This document shows, in pieces, positions 36,755 through 44,992 of a stretch of DNA of 64,000 bases (position 1 is its first letter; every line of letters begins with the position of its first letter). The notes below the pieces were generated by a model. The model did not search any database. It had not been told where the DNA came from and saw nothing but the letters and a program-made list of their open reading frames with translations. The DNA comes from Streptomyces sp. (GTDB lineage Bacteria > Actinomycetota > Actinomycetes > Streptomycetales > Streptomycetaceae). Made by a program: the position numbers and the translations under genes. The stretch covers positions 41,983 to 105,982 of the forward strand of contig NZ_JAEKKT010000121.1 of NCBI RefSeq assembly GCF_019510245.1. The letters are read 5' to 3'.

Positions 36755-37114
36755 TCAGTGGTCGGAGTAGCTGAAGTCGCCCACGGTCCAGGCACTGACG
36801 TCCTCGATCGCGACGCGGTACATCCCGCCTGTCTCCGGGATCCCCACCGTACCTTGCAGGATCCGGGCGACGTGGAAATGCAGATGCGTGGGCGGTCCGT
36901 CCTTCCTCGCGGGGACGTCGAAGACGGCGGAGAACCCGCCCAGGTCGGCGGAGTCCTTCAGCACCTCGGACACCCTCTGTCTCCACATGGCCCCCGGAGC
37001 CAGCCGGCCGGTGATGACAGCACCACTGGTGACCACGGTCAGGGTCATCTGATTGCTCTGCCCGGATTCCACGAGGGCGGCTATCGCAACGAGCAGCTCG
37101 TCAGGTTTCGGCAT
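36755..37114 (-). CDS. Small protein, possibly GvpU-like (gas vesicle accessory)
   Basis: This 119-residue protein starts at MPKPDELLV; an open frame reaches back to 37282 but the ATG at 37114 gives the natural start. The block LTVVTSGAVITGRLAP, the THLHFHVARIL strand and the terminal YRVAIEDVSAWTVGDF recall the GvpU family and related small proteins of Actinobacteria. No other gas vesicle gene is in the window, so the family name should be taken as a resemblance only. The function is unknown. Confidence 0.55.
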   Translation of the reverse strand: MPKPDELLVAIAALVESGQSNQMTLTVVTSGAVITGRLAPGAMWRQRVSEVLKDSADLGGFSAVFDVPARKDGPPTHLHFHVARILQGTVGIPETGGMYRVAIEDVSAWTVGDFSYSDH

Positions 37115-37478
37115 GGGATCGGATTCTATGCGGCCCGGACGGGCGGCCTGCACGATGGCGCAACAGGGCAAGAACGCCTGTGCGGTATCGCGTGCGTCGG
37201 CAACGGCCACGTGGAACGGGGCAGCTGTGGCGTTGACGGACATCGTGTTCATCAGGGTCACCCACGGCTGCGGACCGTTCATGCCCGGCCCTTGACCACC
37301 CGGCCCTGTGCCCCCCGGAGGGGGCTGAGAATCGCCGTCGACGCGCCGCGCCGGTCGACGCCGCCACGGGAAGCTCCGCGGGAGACCTCGTCATCGAACC
37401 GCAGCAAATCTATCCCCGCTGGAGTAGACATTCGCTGTCTTCATGATTATGGTTTCTTTCGTAGCCGAGATCGAGCAA

Positions 37479-37505
37479 GGCCCGGCAGACACGAACTGCC
37501 GGGCC
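37479..37505. terminator. Hairpin in the intergenic stretch
   Basis: GGCCCGGCAG pairs with CTGCCGGGCC, 10 bp with a seven-base loop. It looks like a terminator but no gene ends immediately before it. Confidence 0.5.
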
Positions 37506-37886
37506 GCAGTCCACGTATGACGGTGCGGTGGTGGAGTTTCGAAGCCAGGTTGTAGGACGACGGCGACGGGACTGACGACCGGACCGGGTGGCCCGAAGTG
37601 ATGAGGGGCCGCCGTGAGCAGGACCGCAGTTGACGCGGTTGCAGTACCAGCAGTGCGCAGTCCCTGTTTGCAAGTGATCGGCTCCGAGGGAAGAACGGAG
37701 GAGACGAGCACCATCAGGATCGCCCGGGCGGGAGACGCGAGCCCGGGTACCGCAGGACATCGATAGGCAGGTGGTCTCCGGTCACGCATCCGCGATCCCC
37801 GCACCCCCGCCGGAGTATCAGGCGGCTGGGCGGAAACAGAAGGCCGGCACAGCACTAGGGCCGGCAGATGGTGTTGCAGGTCCTTC

Positions 37887-37918
37887 GGGGCCTTGGTGCC
37901 AAACGGCACCAAGGCCCC
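37887..37918 (+). terminator. Perfect 14-bp hairpin before the MerR-type gene
   Basis: GGGGCCTTGGTGCC pairs with GGCACCAAGGCCCC around the loop AAAC. It ends 24 bases before the MerR-type ATG, so it could stop read-through or act as an attenuator for that gene. Confidence 0.75.
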
Positions 37919-37942
37919 TCGACGCGTTCACAGAGAGGTGAG

Positions 37943-38281
37943 ATGACAGCAGACGAGTCGCTGAGCCGTCTGGACGACGACGACTACCCCGCCTACACGA
38001 TGGGCCGGGCCGCCGAGTTGCTCGGTACCACTCCCGGCTTTCTCCGCGCCATCGGCGAAGCGCGACTGATCACACCACTGCGCTCCGACGGCGGACACCG
38101 CCGCTACTCCCGCTACCAACTGCGCATCGCGGCCCGCGCGCGTGAGCTCGTCGACCAGGGCACCCCGATCGAGGCCGCATGCCGGATCATCATCCTCGAA
38201 GACCAGCTCGAAGAAGCCCAGCGCATCAACGCCGAATATCGGCGCTCCGGCGGATCGTCCAGTCCATCGGCCGCAGCCTGA
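37943..38281 (+). CDS. MerR-type helix-turn-helix regulator
   Basis: This 112-residue protein has the MerR DNA-binding domain at about residues 15-85: YTMGRAAELLGTTPGFLRAI, then the wing GGHRRYSRYQLRIAARARE. It is followed by a short coiled coil (LEDQLEEAQRINAEYRR) rather than an effector-binding domain, as in HspR-like regulators. GAGAGGTGAG precedes the ATG. Close copies are frequent in Streptomyces next to stress genes. No cysteine metal-binding motif is present, so metal sensing is unlikely. Its target is not visible. Confidence 0.88.
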   Translation: MTADESLSRLDDDDYPAYTMGRAAELLGTTPGFLRAIGEARLITPLRSDGGHRRYSRYQLRIAARARELVDQGTPIEAACRIIILEDQLEEAQRINAEYRRSGGSSSPSAAA

Positions 38282-38290
38282 GGTGAGCGG

Positions 38291-38310
38291 GCCCGCCGGT
38301 ACCGGCGGGC
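38291..38310 (+). terminator. Palindromic terminator after the MerR-type gene
   Basis: GCCCGCCGGTACCGGCGGGC is a perfect 20-bp palindrome, nine bases after the stop. Confidence 0.7.
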
Positions 38311-38323
38311 TGCCACCCCCGCG

Positions 38324-38470
38324 CGTGGCCGGGCTGTGGCGCGCGGAGACGGTGCTCGTGTCCGAACGGCTCCACCGGCGTTTCGCTCACCTCCGGCCCC
38401 GGTCGCGGCGCCGCCACAACGGGTGACGCGGCTGGCAGGCTCTCACCGAGGCAGGGATCATCGCGGCGTG
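38324..38470 (+). pseudogene. Fragment of an IS701-family transposase
   Basis: The plus strand reads LVSERLHRRFAHLRPRSRRR and, after a frameshift, GWQALTEAG. These resemble the N-terminal FARAEPRARARAY and NGWTLAEAAG segments of IS701 transposases. Only about 45 codons survive and there is no catalytic region. Identification rests on these two short blocks. Confidence 0.45.
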
Positions 38471-38903
38471 GAGTCAGTCACGCAGCTTCGGCTGGGCCGG
38501 CTCGACCAGGTCGGCCGCCCACTCGACCAGGTCGGCAACCGGGTGAAACTCCCCACCGGCATGGCCATGATGTGATCCGCCGGGGAGACCGGCTCCGGCG
38601 TCCCCGGACACAACTTCCCCGCCGGTCTCGTTCTTCTGGGCATCATCGGCAACCATCCGATCATGCTGAGAGCCTGCCCGTGACAGCGTCCCTCGACTGG
38701 ACGCACTCGCCGGACGTGACGCCTTCATCGAACGGCCGCACGGCTGACCCACCGAAGGTGGTACCGCCCTGACCCATCCCTGTCCGGCCGCCGGCGTCAT
38801 CGGATCCTCCCCGGACACCGGTTGTGGTGCCCCGACCCGGTCAGGAGGAAGAGATCGCTCAGGTAAGGATCATCCTGTCCCGCTCTCCGGGTACCGTCAG
38901 GGT
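38471..38903. other. Gene-free stretch with a short tandem repeat
   Basis: CTCGACCAGGTCGG occurs twice about 18 bases apart near 38507-38538. No gene is supported. The last part should hold the RNase J promoter. Confidence 0.4.
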
Positions 38904-40589
38904 ATGAGTCATCCGCACCCCGAGTTGAAAGCCGCACCGCCCCTTCCCGAAGGAGGGCTGCGGGTCATCGCCCTGGGCGGCCTGGGTGAGATCGGCCGCA
39001 ACATGACCGTCTTCGAGCACGCGGGCAAGCTGCTCATCGTCGACTGCGGCGTGCTGTTCCCCGAGGAGACCCAGCCCGGCGTGGACGTGATCCTGCCGGA
39101 CTTCACCTCGATCCGGGACCGGCTGGACGACGTCGTGGCCGTGGTCCTCACCCACGGCCACGAGGACCACATCGGCGGCGTGCCGTACCTGCTGCGCGAG
39201 CGGTCCGACATCCCGGTCGTCGGCTCCAAGCTGACGCTGGCGTTCCTGGAGGCCAAGCTCAAGGAACACGGCATCCGGCCGCGCACGGTGCGGGTGCGGG
39301 AGGGCGACCGGCGCGGCCTCGGCCCCTTCGACTGCGAGTTCGTGGCGGTCAACCATTCCATCCCCGACAGCCTCGCGGTCGCGATCCGCACCCGGGCCGG
39401 GATGGTGCTGCACACAGGCGACTTCAAGATGGACCAGTTCCCTCTCGACGACCGCATCACCGATCTGCGCGCCTTCGCCCGCCTCGGCGAAGAGGGCGTG
39501 GACCTGTTCCTCACCGACTCCACCAACGCCGAAGTACCCGGCTTCACCACCTCCGAGCGTGAGCTGAACCCGGCGATCGAGCAGGTGATGCGCACCGCGC
39601 CGCGCCGGGTCATCGTCTCCAGCTTCGCCAGCCATGTGCACCGCATCCAGCAGGTCCTGGACGCCGCCCACCAGCACGGCCGCAAGGTCGCCTTCGTCGG
39701 CCGGTCCATGGTCCGCAACATGGGCATCGCCCGTGACCTGGGCTATCTGAAGGTGCCGTCCGGTCTGGTCGTGAGCACGAAGGAGCTGGAGAAGCTCCCG
39801 GACCACAAGATCACGCTGGTGTGCACCGGTTCCCAGGGCGAACCGATGGCCGCGCTGTCACGGATGGCCAACCGCGACCACATGATCCGCATCGGCAAGG
39901 GCGACACCGTCCTGCTCGCCAGCTCCCTCATCCCCGGCAACGAGAACGCCATCTACCGGGTGATCAACGGACTCACCCGGTGGGGCGCGCACGTGGTCCA
40001 CAAGGGCAACGCCAAGGTGCACGTCTCCGGGCATGCCAGCGCCGGCGAACTCGTCTACTGCTACAACATCGTCAAGCCCCGCAACGTCATGCCCGTGCAC
40101 GGCGAATGGCGCCACCTGCGGGCCAACGGCGACCTCGCCATTCGTACCGGCGTCGACCCCGACCGGGTCGTCATCGCCGAGGACGGAGTCGTCGTCGATC
40201 TGGTCGACGGGCGCGCGTCCATCACCGGCAAGGTCCCCGCCGGCAACGTCTACGTGGACGGCATGGAAGTCGGCGGCGCCACCGAAGCGTCCCTTAAGGA
40301 CCGGCTCACCCTCGCCGCCGAAGGCGTGGTCACGGTGGTGGCGATCGTCGACGCCGACACCGGCGCCCTCGCCGAGGCCCCCGACTTCCTGGCCCGGGGT
40401 TTCGTCCACGACGACGCCACCTTCGAGCCGGTCATCCCCGTCATCGAGAAGACGCTGGCCGCCGCGGCCGAGGAGGGCGTCGGGGACGCGCGCCAACTCG
40501 AACAGCTACTCGCCCGCGCCGTGGCGAACTGGGCGTTCCGCACCCACCGCCGCAAGCCCCTCATCATCCCCGTCATCATCGATGCGTGA
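38904..40589 (+). CDS. rnj: Ribonuclease J
   Basis: This 561-residue enzyme of the metallo-beta-lactamase/beta-CASP family acts as an endonuclease and 5'-3' exonuclease in RNA processing and decay. The first zinc motif is LTHGHEDHIGGVPYLL (near residue 83); further ligands lie in VNHSIPDS and LHTGDFKMD. The beta-CASP region holds VSSFASHVHRIQQVLD and CTGSQGEPMAALSRMA, then VHVSGHASAGEL and MPVHGEWRHL. A C-terminal domain ends PVIIDA. The length is typical of actinobacterial RNase J. It fits the RNA-handling theme of the neighbouring cold-shock and DEAD-box genes. It may be a second copy in the genome. Confidence 0.96.
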   Translation: MSHPHPELKAAPPLPEGGLRVIALGGLGEIGRNMTVFEHAGKLLIVDCGVLFPEETQPGVDVILPDFTSIRDRLDDVVAVVLTHGHEDHIGGVPYLLRERSDIPVVGSKLTLAFLEAKLKEHGIRPRTVRVREGDRRGLGPFDCEFVAVNHSIPDSLAVAIRTRAGMVLHTGDFKMDQFPLDDRITDLRAFARLGEEGVDLFLTDSTNAEVPGFTTSERELNPAIEQVMRTAPRRVIVSSFASHVHRIQQVLDAAHQHGRKVAFVGRSMVRNMGIARDLGYLKVPSGLVVSTKELEKLPDHKITLVCTGSQGEPMAALSRMANRDHMIRIGKGDTVLLASSLIPGNENAIYRVINGLTRWGAHVVHKGNAKVHVSGHASAGELVYCYNIVKPRNVMPVHGEWRHLRANGDLAIRTGVDPDRVVIAEDGVVVDLVDGRASITGKVPAGNVYVDGMEVGGATEASLKDRLTLAAEGVVTVVAIVDADTGALAEAPDFLARGFVHDDATFEPVIPVIEKTLAAAAEEGVGDARQLEQLLARAVANWAFRTHRRKPLIIPVIIDA

Positions 40590-40690
40590 GCCCACCCCGG
40601 CAGGCGTCCGGGGTCGGACGCCGTTGTGCACGAGGTGAAACTCGGCGACGAGTCGTTCCTGATGTCCAGCCTCATCACCGGCCCACCGGG
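40590..40690 (+). pseudogene. N-terminal fragment of a spermidine synthase-like protein
   Basis: Directly after the RNase J stop the plus strand reads GSDAVVHEVKLGDESFLMSS, which matches the start of Streptomyces spermidine synthase-like methyltransferases as I recall them (DVYEVKLGDEFLMSSLFT). The similarity ends at about 40690, before the SAM-binding motif. There is no start codon. It marks a recombination or deletion scar. Confidence 0.5.
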
Positions 40691-40879
40691 CAGGCCCGTA
40701 CGAATCGCGCCCGGGTTTCGCCCGGACGTGTCCGGGGCGGCCGGTGGCGGGAGCGCTGCGCCGGGCGTCTCGCAGCGCCTTCCACAGCTGACCTGCCGCC
40801 CGAGCAGCGACACGATGGCCACGGGACAAGAAACGCGGACAGCCCGGTGTACCGGCCGGAAGAGGAGAGAAAGTCCGTC

Positions 40880-40903
40880 AGTCATGACGCTCATGTGACG
40901 CTC
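40880..40903. promoter_or_regulatory. 11-bp-phased TGACGCTC pair upstream of kup
   Basis: GACGCTC occurs at 40884-40890 and 40895-40901. The surrounding 24 bases match 28870-28893 at 22 positions. The site lies about 405 bases before kup. Confidence 0.4.
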
Positions 40904-40922
40904 CGGTCGCCTCACAGCCCGC

Positions 40923-40950
40923 GCCCGAGGCAGGAGAACCTGCCTCGGGC
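40923..40950 (+). terminator. 12-bp hairpin with AGAA loop
   Basis: GCCCGAGGCAGG pairs perfectly with CCTGCCTCGGGC around AGAA. It is an intrinsic terminator or a leader structure of kup. Confidence 0.7.
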
Positions 40951-40978
40951 GTCGCACGGCCCGGCCCCGAAGGCCCTC

Positions 40979-41026
40979 GCCGGAACACCTGACCGCTGTG
41001 CAGCCGCAGCCGCCAGGTGTTCCGGC
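40979..41026. repeat. 13-bp perfect inverted repeat in the kup leader
   Basis: GCCGGAACACCTG (40979-40991) and CAGGTGTTCCGGC (41014-41026) are exact complements 22 bases apart. They could form a long leader hairpin or be two sites for a dimeric regulator. Confidence 0.5.
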
Positions 41027-41307
41027 CGTGCAGGGCTGTGGGTTGCGGCCTGGAACGGGACGGTGCGGTCGGCTTCGCCGCCCGGCGCTGACCAGGAGGA
41101 GGTCGTTCTCCCGAGCGGCGATGTGTGGCAACGGCCGCGAGCGGTAGCTGGAGAAGGACAGCCCGCTCGATGGACGGCCCCGCGCCCGCGTCGGGCGTTT
41201 GTCCCGCGGAAGCGGCGTGCGCGTGCGGACGGTTGTGCGAGGGCCGGTAGGGTCCGCCGTGACACACCTGACCTGGGGCACAGCAGCCCGTGCGGAGGAG
41301 GACCACC

Positions 41308-43263
41308 ATGGCCGACAGCCGGCAGGAGAGCGCGCCGACGCCGCCACCTGAGGCGCATCGGCAACTCGCGCACGACTCGGTGCGTCTGGCGGTGGTGATC
41401 GGTGCTCTCGGCGTGGTCTTCGGTGACATCGGGACCAGCCCGATCTACACCCTCCAGACCGTGTTCAACCCGAGCGACCCGCACCCCGTGCCCGTCAGCA
41501 CACAGAACGTGTACGGGGTGGTGTCGCTGGTGTTCTGGTCGGTGATGGTCATCGTCACGGTCACCTACGTCCTGCTGGCGATGCGCGCCGACAACGACGG
41601 CGAGGGCGGCATCATGGCCCTCATCACCCTGGTGCGCAGGTGGAGTTCGCAACGGGGCCGGCGCACCGCCGCCGTACTGGCCGCGCTCGGTATCTTCGGC
41701 GCGTCCCTGTTCTTCGGCGACAGCATGATCACCCCGGCGATCTCGGTGCTGTCCGCGGTCGAAGGGCTCAAGGTCGTCGAGCCGTCGCTGGACGACGCGA
41801 TCGTGCCGATCACCGCCGTGATCATCGTGGTGTTGTTCCTGGTGCAGCGCCGGGGGACGGCGGCGGTGGGCCGGGTGTTCGGACCGGTGATGATCGCCTG
41901 GTTCACGGCCATCGGGGCGTGCGGGGCGGTGGGCATCGCCGACCACCCGGACATCCTCAAGGCGCTGTCGCCGACCTACGCGCTGGGCTTTCTGTTCGGG
42001 CACTTCGGCACCGCCTTCTTCGCCCTGGCCGCCGTCGTGCTCGCGGTCACGGGCGCCGAGGCCCTCTACGCCGACATGGGACACTTCGGGCGCCGGTCCA
42101 TCACCCGCGGCTGGCTCTTCCTCGTCTTCCCGGCCTGCATCCTGAGCTACCTCGGCCAGGGCGCGCTGATCCTCGACGACCCGGCCAACATCAGCAGCCC
42201 GTTCTTCCTGCTCGTGCCCGACTGGGGACGCTGGCCGATGATCCTGCTGGCCACGGCGGCCACCGTGATCGCCTCCCAGGCGGTGATCACCGGCGCCTAC
42301 TCGGTCGCCTCCCAGGCCGCCCAGCTCGGCTACCTGCCGAGGCTGCGGATCGCGCACACCTCCGAGTCCACCGTGGGCCAGATCTACGTGCCGTGGATCA
42401 ACTGGCTGCTGATGGTCTCGGTCCTCACCCTGGTCTTCGCCTTCCGCAGCTCCGCCGCGCTGGCCTTCGCCTTCGGCATGGCGGTCACCGGCACCATCAC
42501 CATCACCACCCTGCTGTTCTTCTACGTCGCCCGCGCGAAATGGGGCACCCCGAAGTGGCTGATCGGTATCGGCGCGACCGTGCTGCTCTTCGTGGACCTG
42601 CTGTTCGTGGCGGCCAACATGACCAAGCTCGTCCACGGCGCCTGGCTGCCGCTGCTGATCGGCCTCACCGCGTTCACCGTCATGACGACCTGGCAGCGCG
42701 GCCGTCAACTCGTCACCGCGGAGCGGGCCCGCGAGGAGGGCCCGCTGCCGGAGTTCATCAACGGCCTGCGCAGCGGTGAGCTGCCGGTGCAGCGGGTGCC
42801 CGGCACGGCCGTCTTCCTCAACCGGGGCAAGGAGACCGCTCCGCTGGCCATGCGGGCCAACGTGGAGCACAACCACGTACGGCACGAGCAGGTCGTGATC
42901 CTCTCCATCGAGACCGAGCCGGTGCCCCGCGTCCCGGCCGACCGGCGGCTCGCCGTCGACGGCCTCGGCTACGCCGACGACGGGATAGTCCACGTCACCG
43001 CCACCTACGGCTACATGGAGACCCCGGACGTGCCCGCCACCCTGGCGATGCTCGACCCGGCCGAGACCGAGGGGCCCCTGCAGCTCGACCAGGCGTCCTA
43101 CTTCCTGTCGAAGATCGAGCTGCGGCGGGGACAGGCACCCACGATGGCGCCCTGGCGCAAGCGGCTGTTCATCGCCACCTCCTACATCACGGCCGACGCG
43201 GCCGAGTACTTCGGCCTCCCCCGCAACCGCACGGTCATCATGGGCTCGCACATCGAGGTGTAG
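41308..43263 (+). CDS. kup: Kup/HAK/KT-family potassium uptake protein
   Basis: This 651-residue proton-coupled potassium importer has about 12 membrane segments in the first 460 residues and a cytoplasmic C-terminal domain. Family landmarks are VFGDIGTSPIYTLQTVF near the N terminus, FFGDSMITPAISVLSAVEGL, TGAEALYADMGHFGRRSI and QAVITGAYSVASQAAQLGYL. GGAGGAGG precedes the ATG at 41308; an in-frame ATG at 41290 lies before that RBS. With Kdp, CeoBC and the KimA-like permease it gives the organism several potassium entry routes. Kup normally works in acid or osmotic stress without tight transcriptional control. Confidence 0.96.
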   Translation: MADSRQESAPTPPPEAHRQLAHDSVRLAVVIGALGVVFGDIGTSPIYTLQTVFNPSDPHPVPVSTQNVYGVVSLVFWSVMVIVTVTYVLLAMRADNDGEGGIMALITLVRRWSSQRGRRTAAVLAALGIFGASLFFGDSMITPAISVLSAVEGLKVVEPSLDDAIVPITAVIIVVLFLVQRRGTAAVGRVFGPVMIAWFTAIGACGAVGIADHPDILKALSPTYALGFLFGHFGTAFFALAAVVLAVTGAEALYADMGHFGRRSITRGWLFLVFPACILSYLGQGALILDDPANISSPFFLLVPDWGRWPMILLATAATVIASQAVITGAYSVASQAAQLGYLPRLRIAHTSESTVGQIYVPWINWLLMVSVLTLVFAFRSSAALAFAFGMAVTGTITITTLLFFYVARAKWGTPKWLIGIGATVLLFVDLLFVAANMTKLVHGAWLPLLIGLTAFTVMTTWQRGRQLVTAERAREEGPLPEFINGLRSGELPVQRVPGTAVFLNRGKETAPLAMRANVEHNHVRHEQVVILSIETEPVPRVPADRRLAVDGLGYADDGIVHVTATYGYMETPDVPATLAMLDPAETEGPLQLDQASYFLSKIELRRGQAPTMAPWRKRLFIATSYITADAAEYFGLPRNRTVIMGSHIEV

Positions 43264-43283
43264 GCGCGCGCTCGGGCTCTGTG

Positions 43284-43558
43284 CGCCGCGGGGCCGGCCC
43301 TGCCGGTCGCAGCGGACCCGCCACCCCCGGTGCCGGGGTCACCGTGACCGTCGACGGCCACGTGATCTCGGTCGGGGCACCGACGCGGCTGCTGGCGGGG
43401 GTCCCGCGATGGGGTCAGGGCCATGATGGTCGCCCGGGACCTGATCGGCACCCTGCCGCTGCCACTCGGCGTGGCCAGGCCACGAGGGCGCCGCCGTCAT
43501 TGTCGGCCTCAACGGACTGCGCTTGCTGCGCGAGACGGCCTGGCAGCGAGCCGCATGA
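43284..43558 (+). pseudogene. Heavy-metal P-type ATPase, internally deleted remnant
   Basis: The plus strand reads GAGVTVTVDGHVISVGAPTR, which fits the nucleotide-binding domain of a metal-exporting P-type ATPase. After an abrupt junction it continues as RDLIGTLPLPLGVA and, following a one-base shift, HEGAAVIVGLNGLRLLRE before the stop at 43558. The second part is the usual C terminus of these pumps. The DKTGT phosphorylation site and all metal-binding helices are missing. Confidence 0.65.
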
Positions 43559-43597
43559 GCCGCCGGGGCATCCCGGACTCCTGACTGTCGCCTTCCG

Positions 43598-44992
43598 TCA
43601 TCCAGCGCCGCCCGCGGCTCGGCAGGGCAGGTCGAGGGTGACAACTGCCCCGTGCTCGGCGTTCTGGGCCTGCGCGGTGCCGCCGTGCGCGGTGGCCACG
43701 GCGTGGACGAAGGCGAGTCCGAGGCCGGATCCCTTGCTGGTGCGGCTGGCTTCGGCGCGGGCGAAGCGGTCGAAGGCCCGGGGGAGGAACTCGGGCGGGA
43801 AGCCGGGGCCGTCATCGCCGACGCGTACCCGCACCCTGCCGTCGCGGACGGCGGCTGTGACGCGGACGCTTCCGTTGCCGTGGCGCAGCGCGTTGTCGAC
43901 GAGGTTGCCGACGGCGGGCACCAGCCAGCGGGCGTCGACGTCGATGGTCGTGTCATCCGCGTCGATGTGCAGGCCGTATCCGGCTCGTTCGGCGGTGCGC
44001 CGATGCGGGGAGACGGCGGTGTCGACCAGGTCGGCGAGTCGTACGGGCGCCCGGGTGATGTGGCCGGTGCTGCCGAGTTCCTCCAGGTCGAGGAGGGCGT
44101 TGGAGAGGTCGATCAGGCGTTGCACCTCGGCGTCCACGGAGCGCAGGGTCTCGGTGAGTTCCTCGGTGGAGCGGGGGCGGTGCAGGGCGACGTCGACCTC
44201 GGCCCGCATCAGGGTGAGCGGGGTGCGCAGTTCGTGGCTGGCGTCGGCGACGAACCGGCGCTCGCGTTCGGCGGATGCTTCGAGCTGGTCGAGCATGTGG
44301 TTGAGGGTGTGGCCGAGACGGGTGATCTCGTCGTCCCGGTCGACGGGCACGTCCAGGCGCAGGTTCTGGGCGCCGCCGGCGAGGGTGGCGGCCCCGACGC
44401 GGTAGCGCTCGACGGGGCGCAGGGCGGCGCGGGCGGTGCGGTAGCCGACGTAGGAGGCGGCGATCAGGGTCAGACCGGAGGCGATGCCCAGCTGGGCGAG
44501 GAGTTCGCGCAGCGCCTCGTCGCGATGGCCGCGCCGGACGGCGGCGACCACGATCCTGGTCCGTCCGTCCGCCGTGACGCGCCCGGCCTTAAGGCGCAGG
44601 GCGTCCGGCGCGATCGGGAGCAGGGAGCCGACATCGCGGCGGACCGTGGCGCCGCGCATGACGGCGCCGAGTTCGGCGGGGGTGAGCAGCGGTTCGCGGC
44701 GTACGGCGTCGCTGAAACTCAGGACCCGGCCGTGCGCGTCCAGGATCTGCCGGAGGCTGCCGCTGGGGCCGGGCGGGAGCCCGGCGTCGGTGCGTACGGC
44801 CTGGTCGAGACTGTGCCGGTAGGTGGTCAGGTCGTCGTTCAGCTGCTGGTCGAGGGCGGTCTGGACCCGCCAGTAGACCAGCCCGGCCGCTCCGGTCAGG
44901 ACCAGGGACATGGTGACGGCGACGGCGAGTACGAGGCGTACGACGACGGGCAGCCGCCGGAACCACGCCCGGGGCCGGCCGACCAGGGTCAC
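43598..44992 (-). CDS. HAMP-domain sensor histidine kinase
   Basis: This 464-residue membrane kinase has two membrane helices (about residues 15-40 and 155-178) enclosing an extracytoplasmic sensor of about 115 residues. A HAMP domain follows, then HisKA with the phosphorylated His in DASHELRTPLTLM (near 252), and HATPase_c with the N box VGNLVDNALRHGNG and the G boxes GDDGPGFPPEF and GSGLGLAFVHAVA. The GTG start overlaps the response-regulator stop as GTGA. The DUF4956-VTC-PAP2 operon diverges from the pair, so it is the likely target. The signal is unknown. Confidence 0.93.
   Translation of the reverse strand: MTLVGRPRAWFRRLPVVVRLVLAVAVTMSLVLTGAAGLVYWRVQTALDQQLNDDLTTYRHSLDQAVRTDAGLPPGPSGSLRQILDAHGRVLSFSDAVRREPLLTPAELGAVMRGATVRRDVGSLLPIAPDALRLKAGRVTADGRTRIVVAAVRRGHRDEALRELLAQLGIASGLTLIAASYVGYRTARAALRPVERYRVGAATLAGGAQNLRLDVPVDRDDEITRLGHTLNHMLDQLEASAERERRFVADASHELRTPLTLMRAEVDVALHRPRSTEELTETLRSVDAEVQRLIDLSNALLDLEELGSTGHITRAPVRLADLVDTAVSPHRRTAERAGYGLHIDADDTTIDVDARWLVPAVGNLVDNALRHGNGSVRVTAAVRDGRVRVRVGDDGPGFPPEFLPRAFDRFARAEASRTSKGSGLGLAFVHAVATAHGGTAQAQNAEHGAVVTLDLPCRAAGGAG

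Larger units (their letters stand above)
37115..37942. other. 828-bp stretch without a supported gene
   Basis: Two hairpins are the only clear structures: 37479-37505 and 37887-37918. The interval between them has open frames only by composition. The part around 37430-37460 is locally A/T-rich and could be a promoter. Confidence 0.45.
40691..41307. other. Leader region of kup with repeats and hairpins
   Basis: No gene is supported in these 617 bases. The content is the paired TGACGCTC repeat at 40883-40901, a 12-bp hairpin at 40923-40950 and a 13-bp inverted repeat at 40979-41026, each listed separately. Confidence 0.5.

Noticed and set aside
37391..37442. 17-codon minus-strand frame MKTANVYSSGDRFAAVR as a leader peptide
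   Set aside because: It has no ribosome-binding site and no gene immediately downstream.
38507..38538. Tandem CTCGACCAGGTCGG as a regulatory site
   Set aside because: Only two copies with an 18-base period and within an open frame (LDQVG repeated); chance or a coding relic is as likely.
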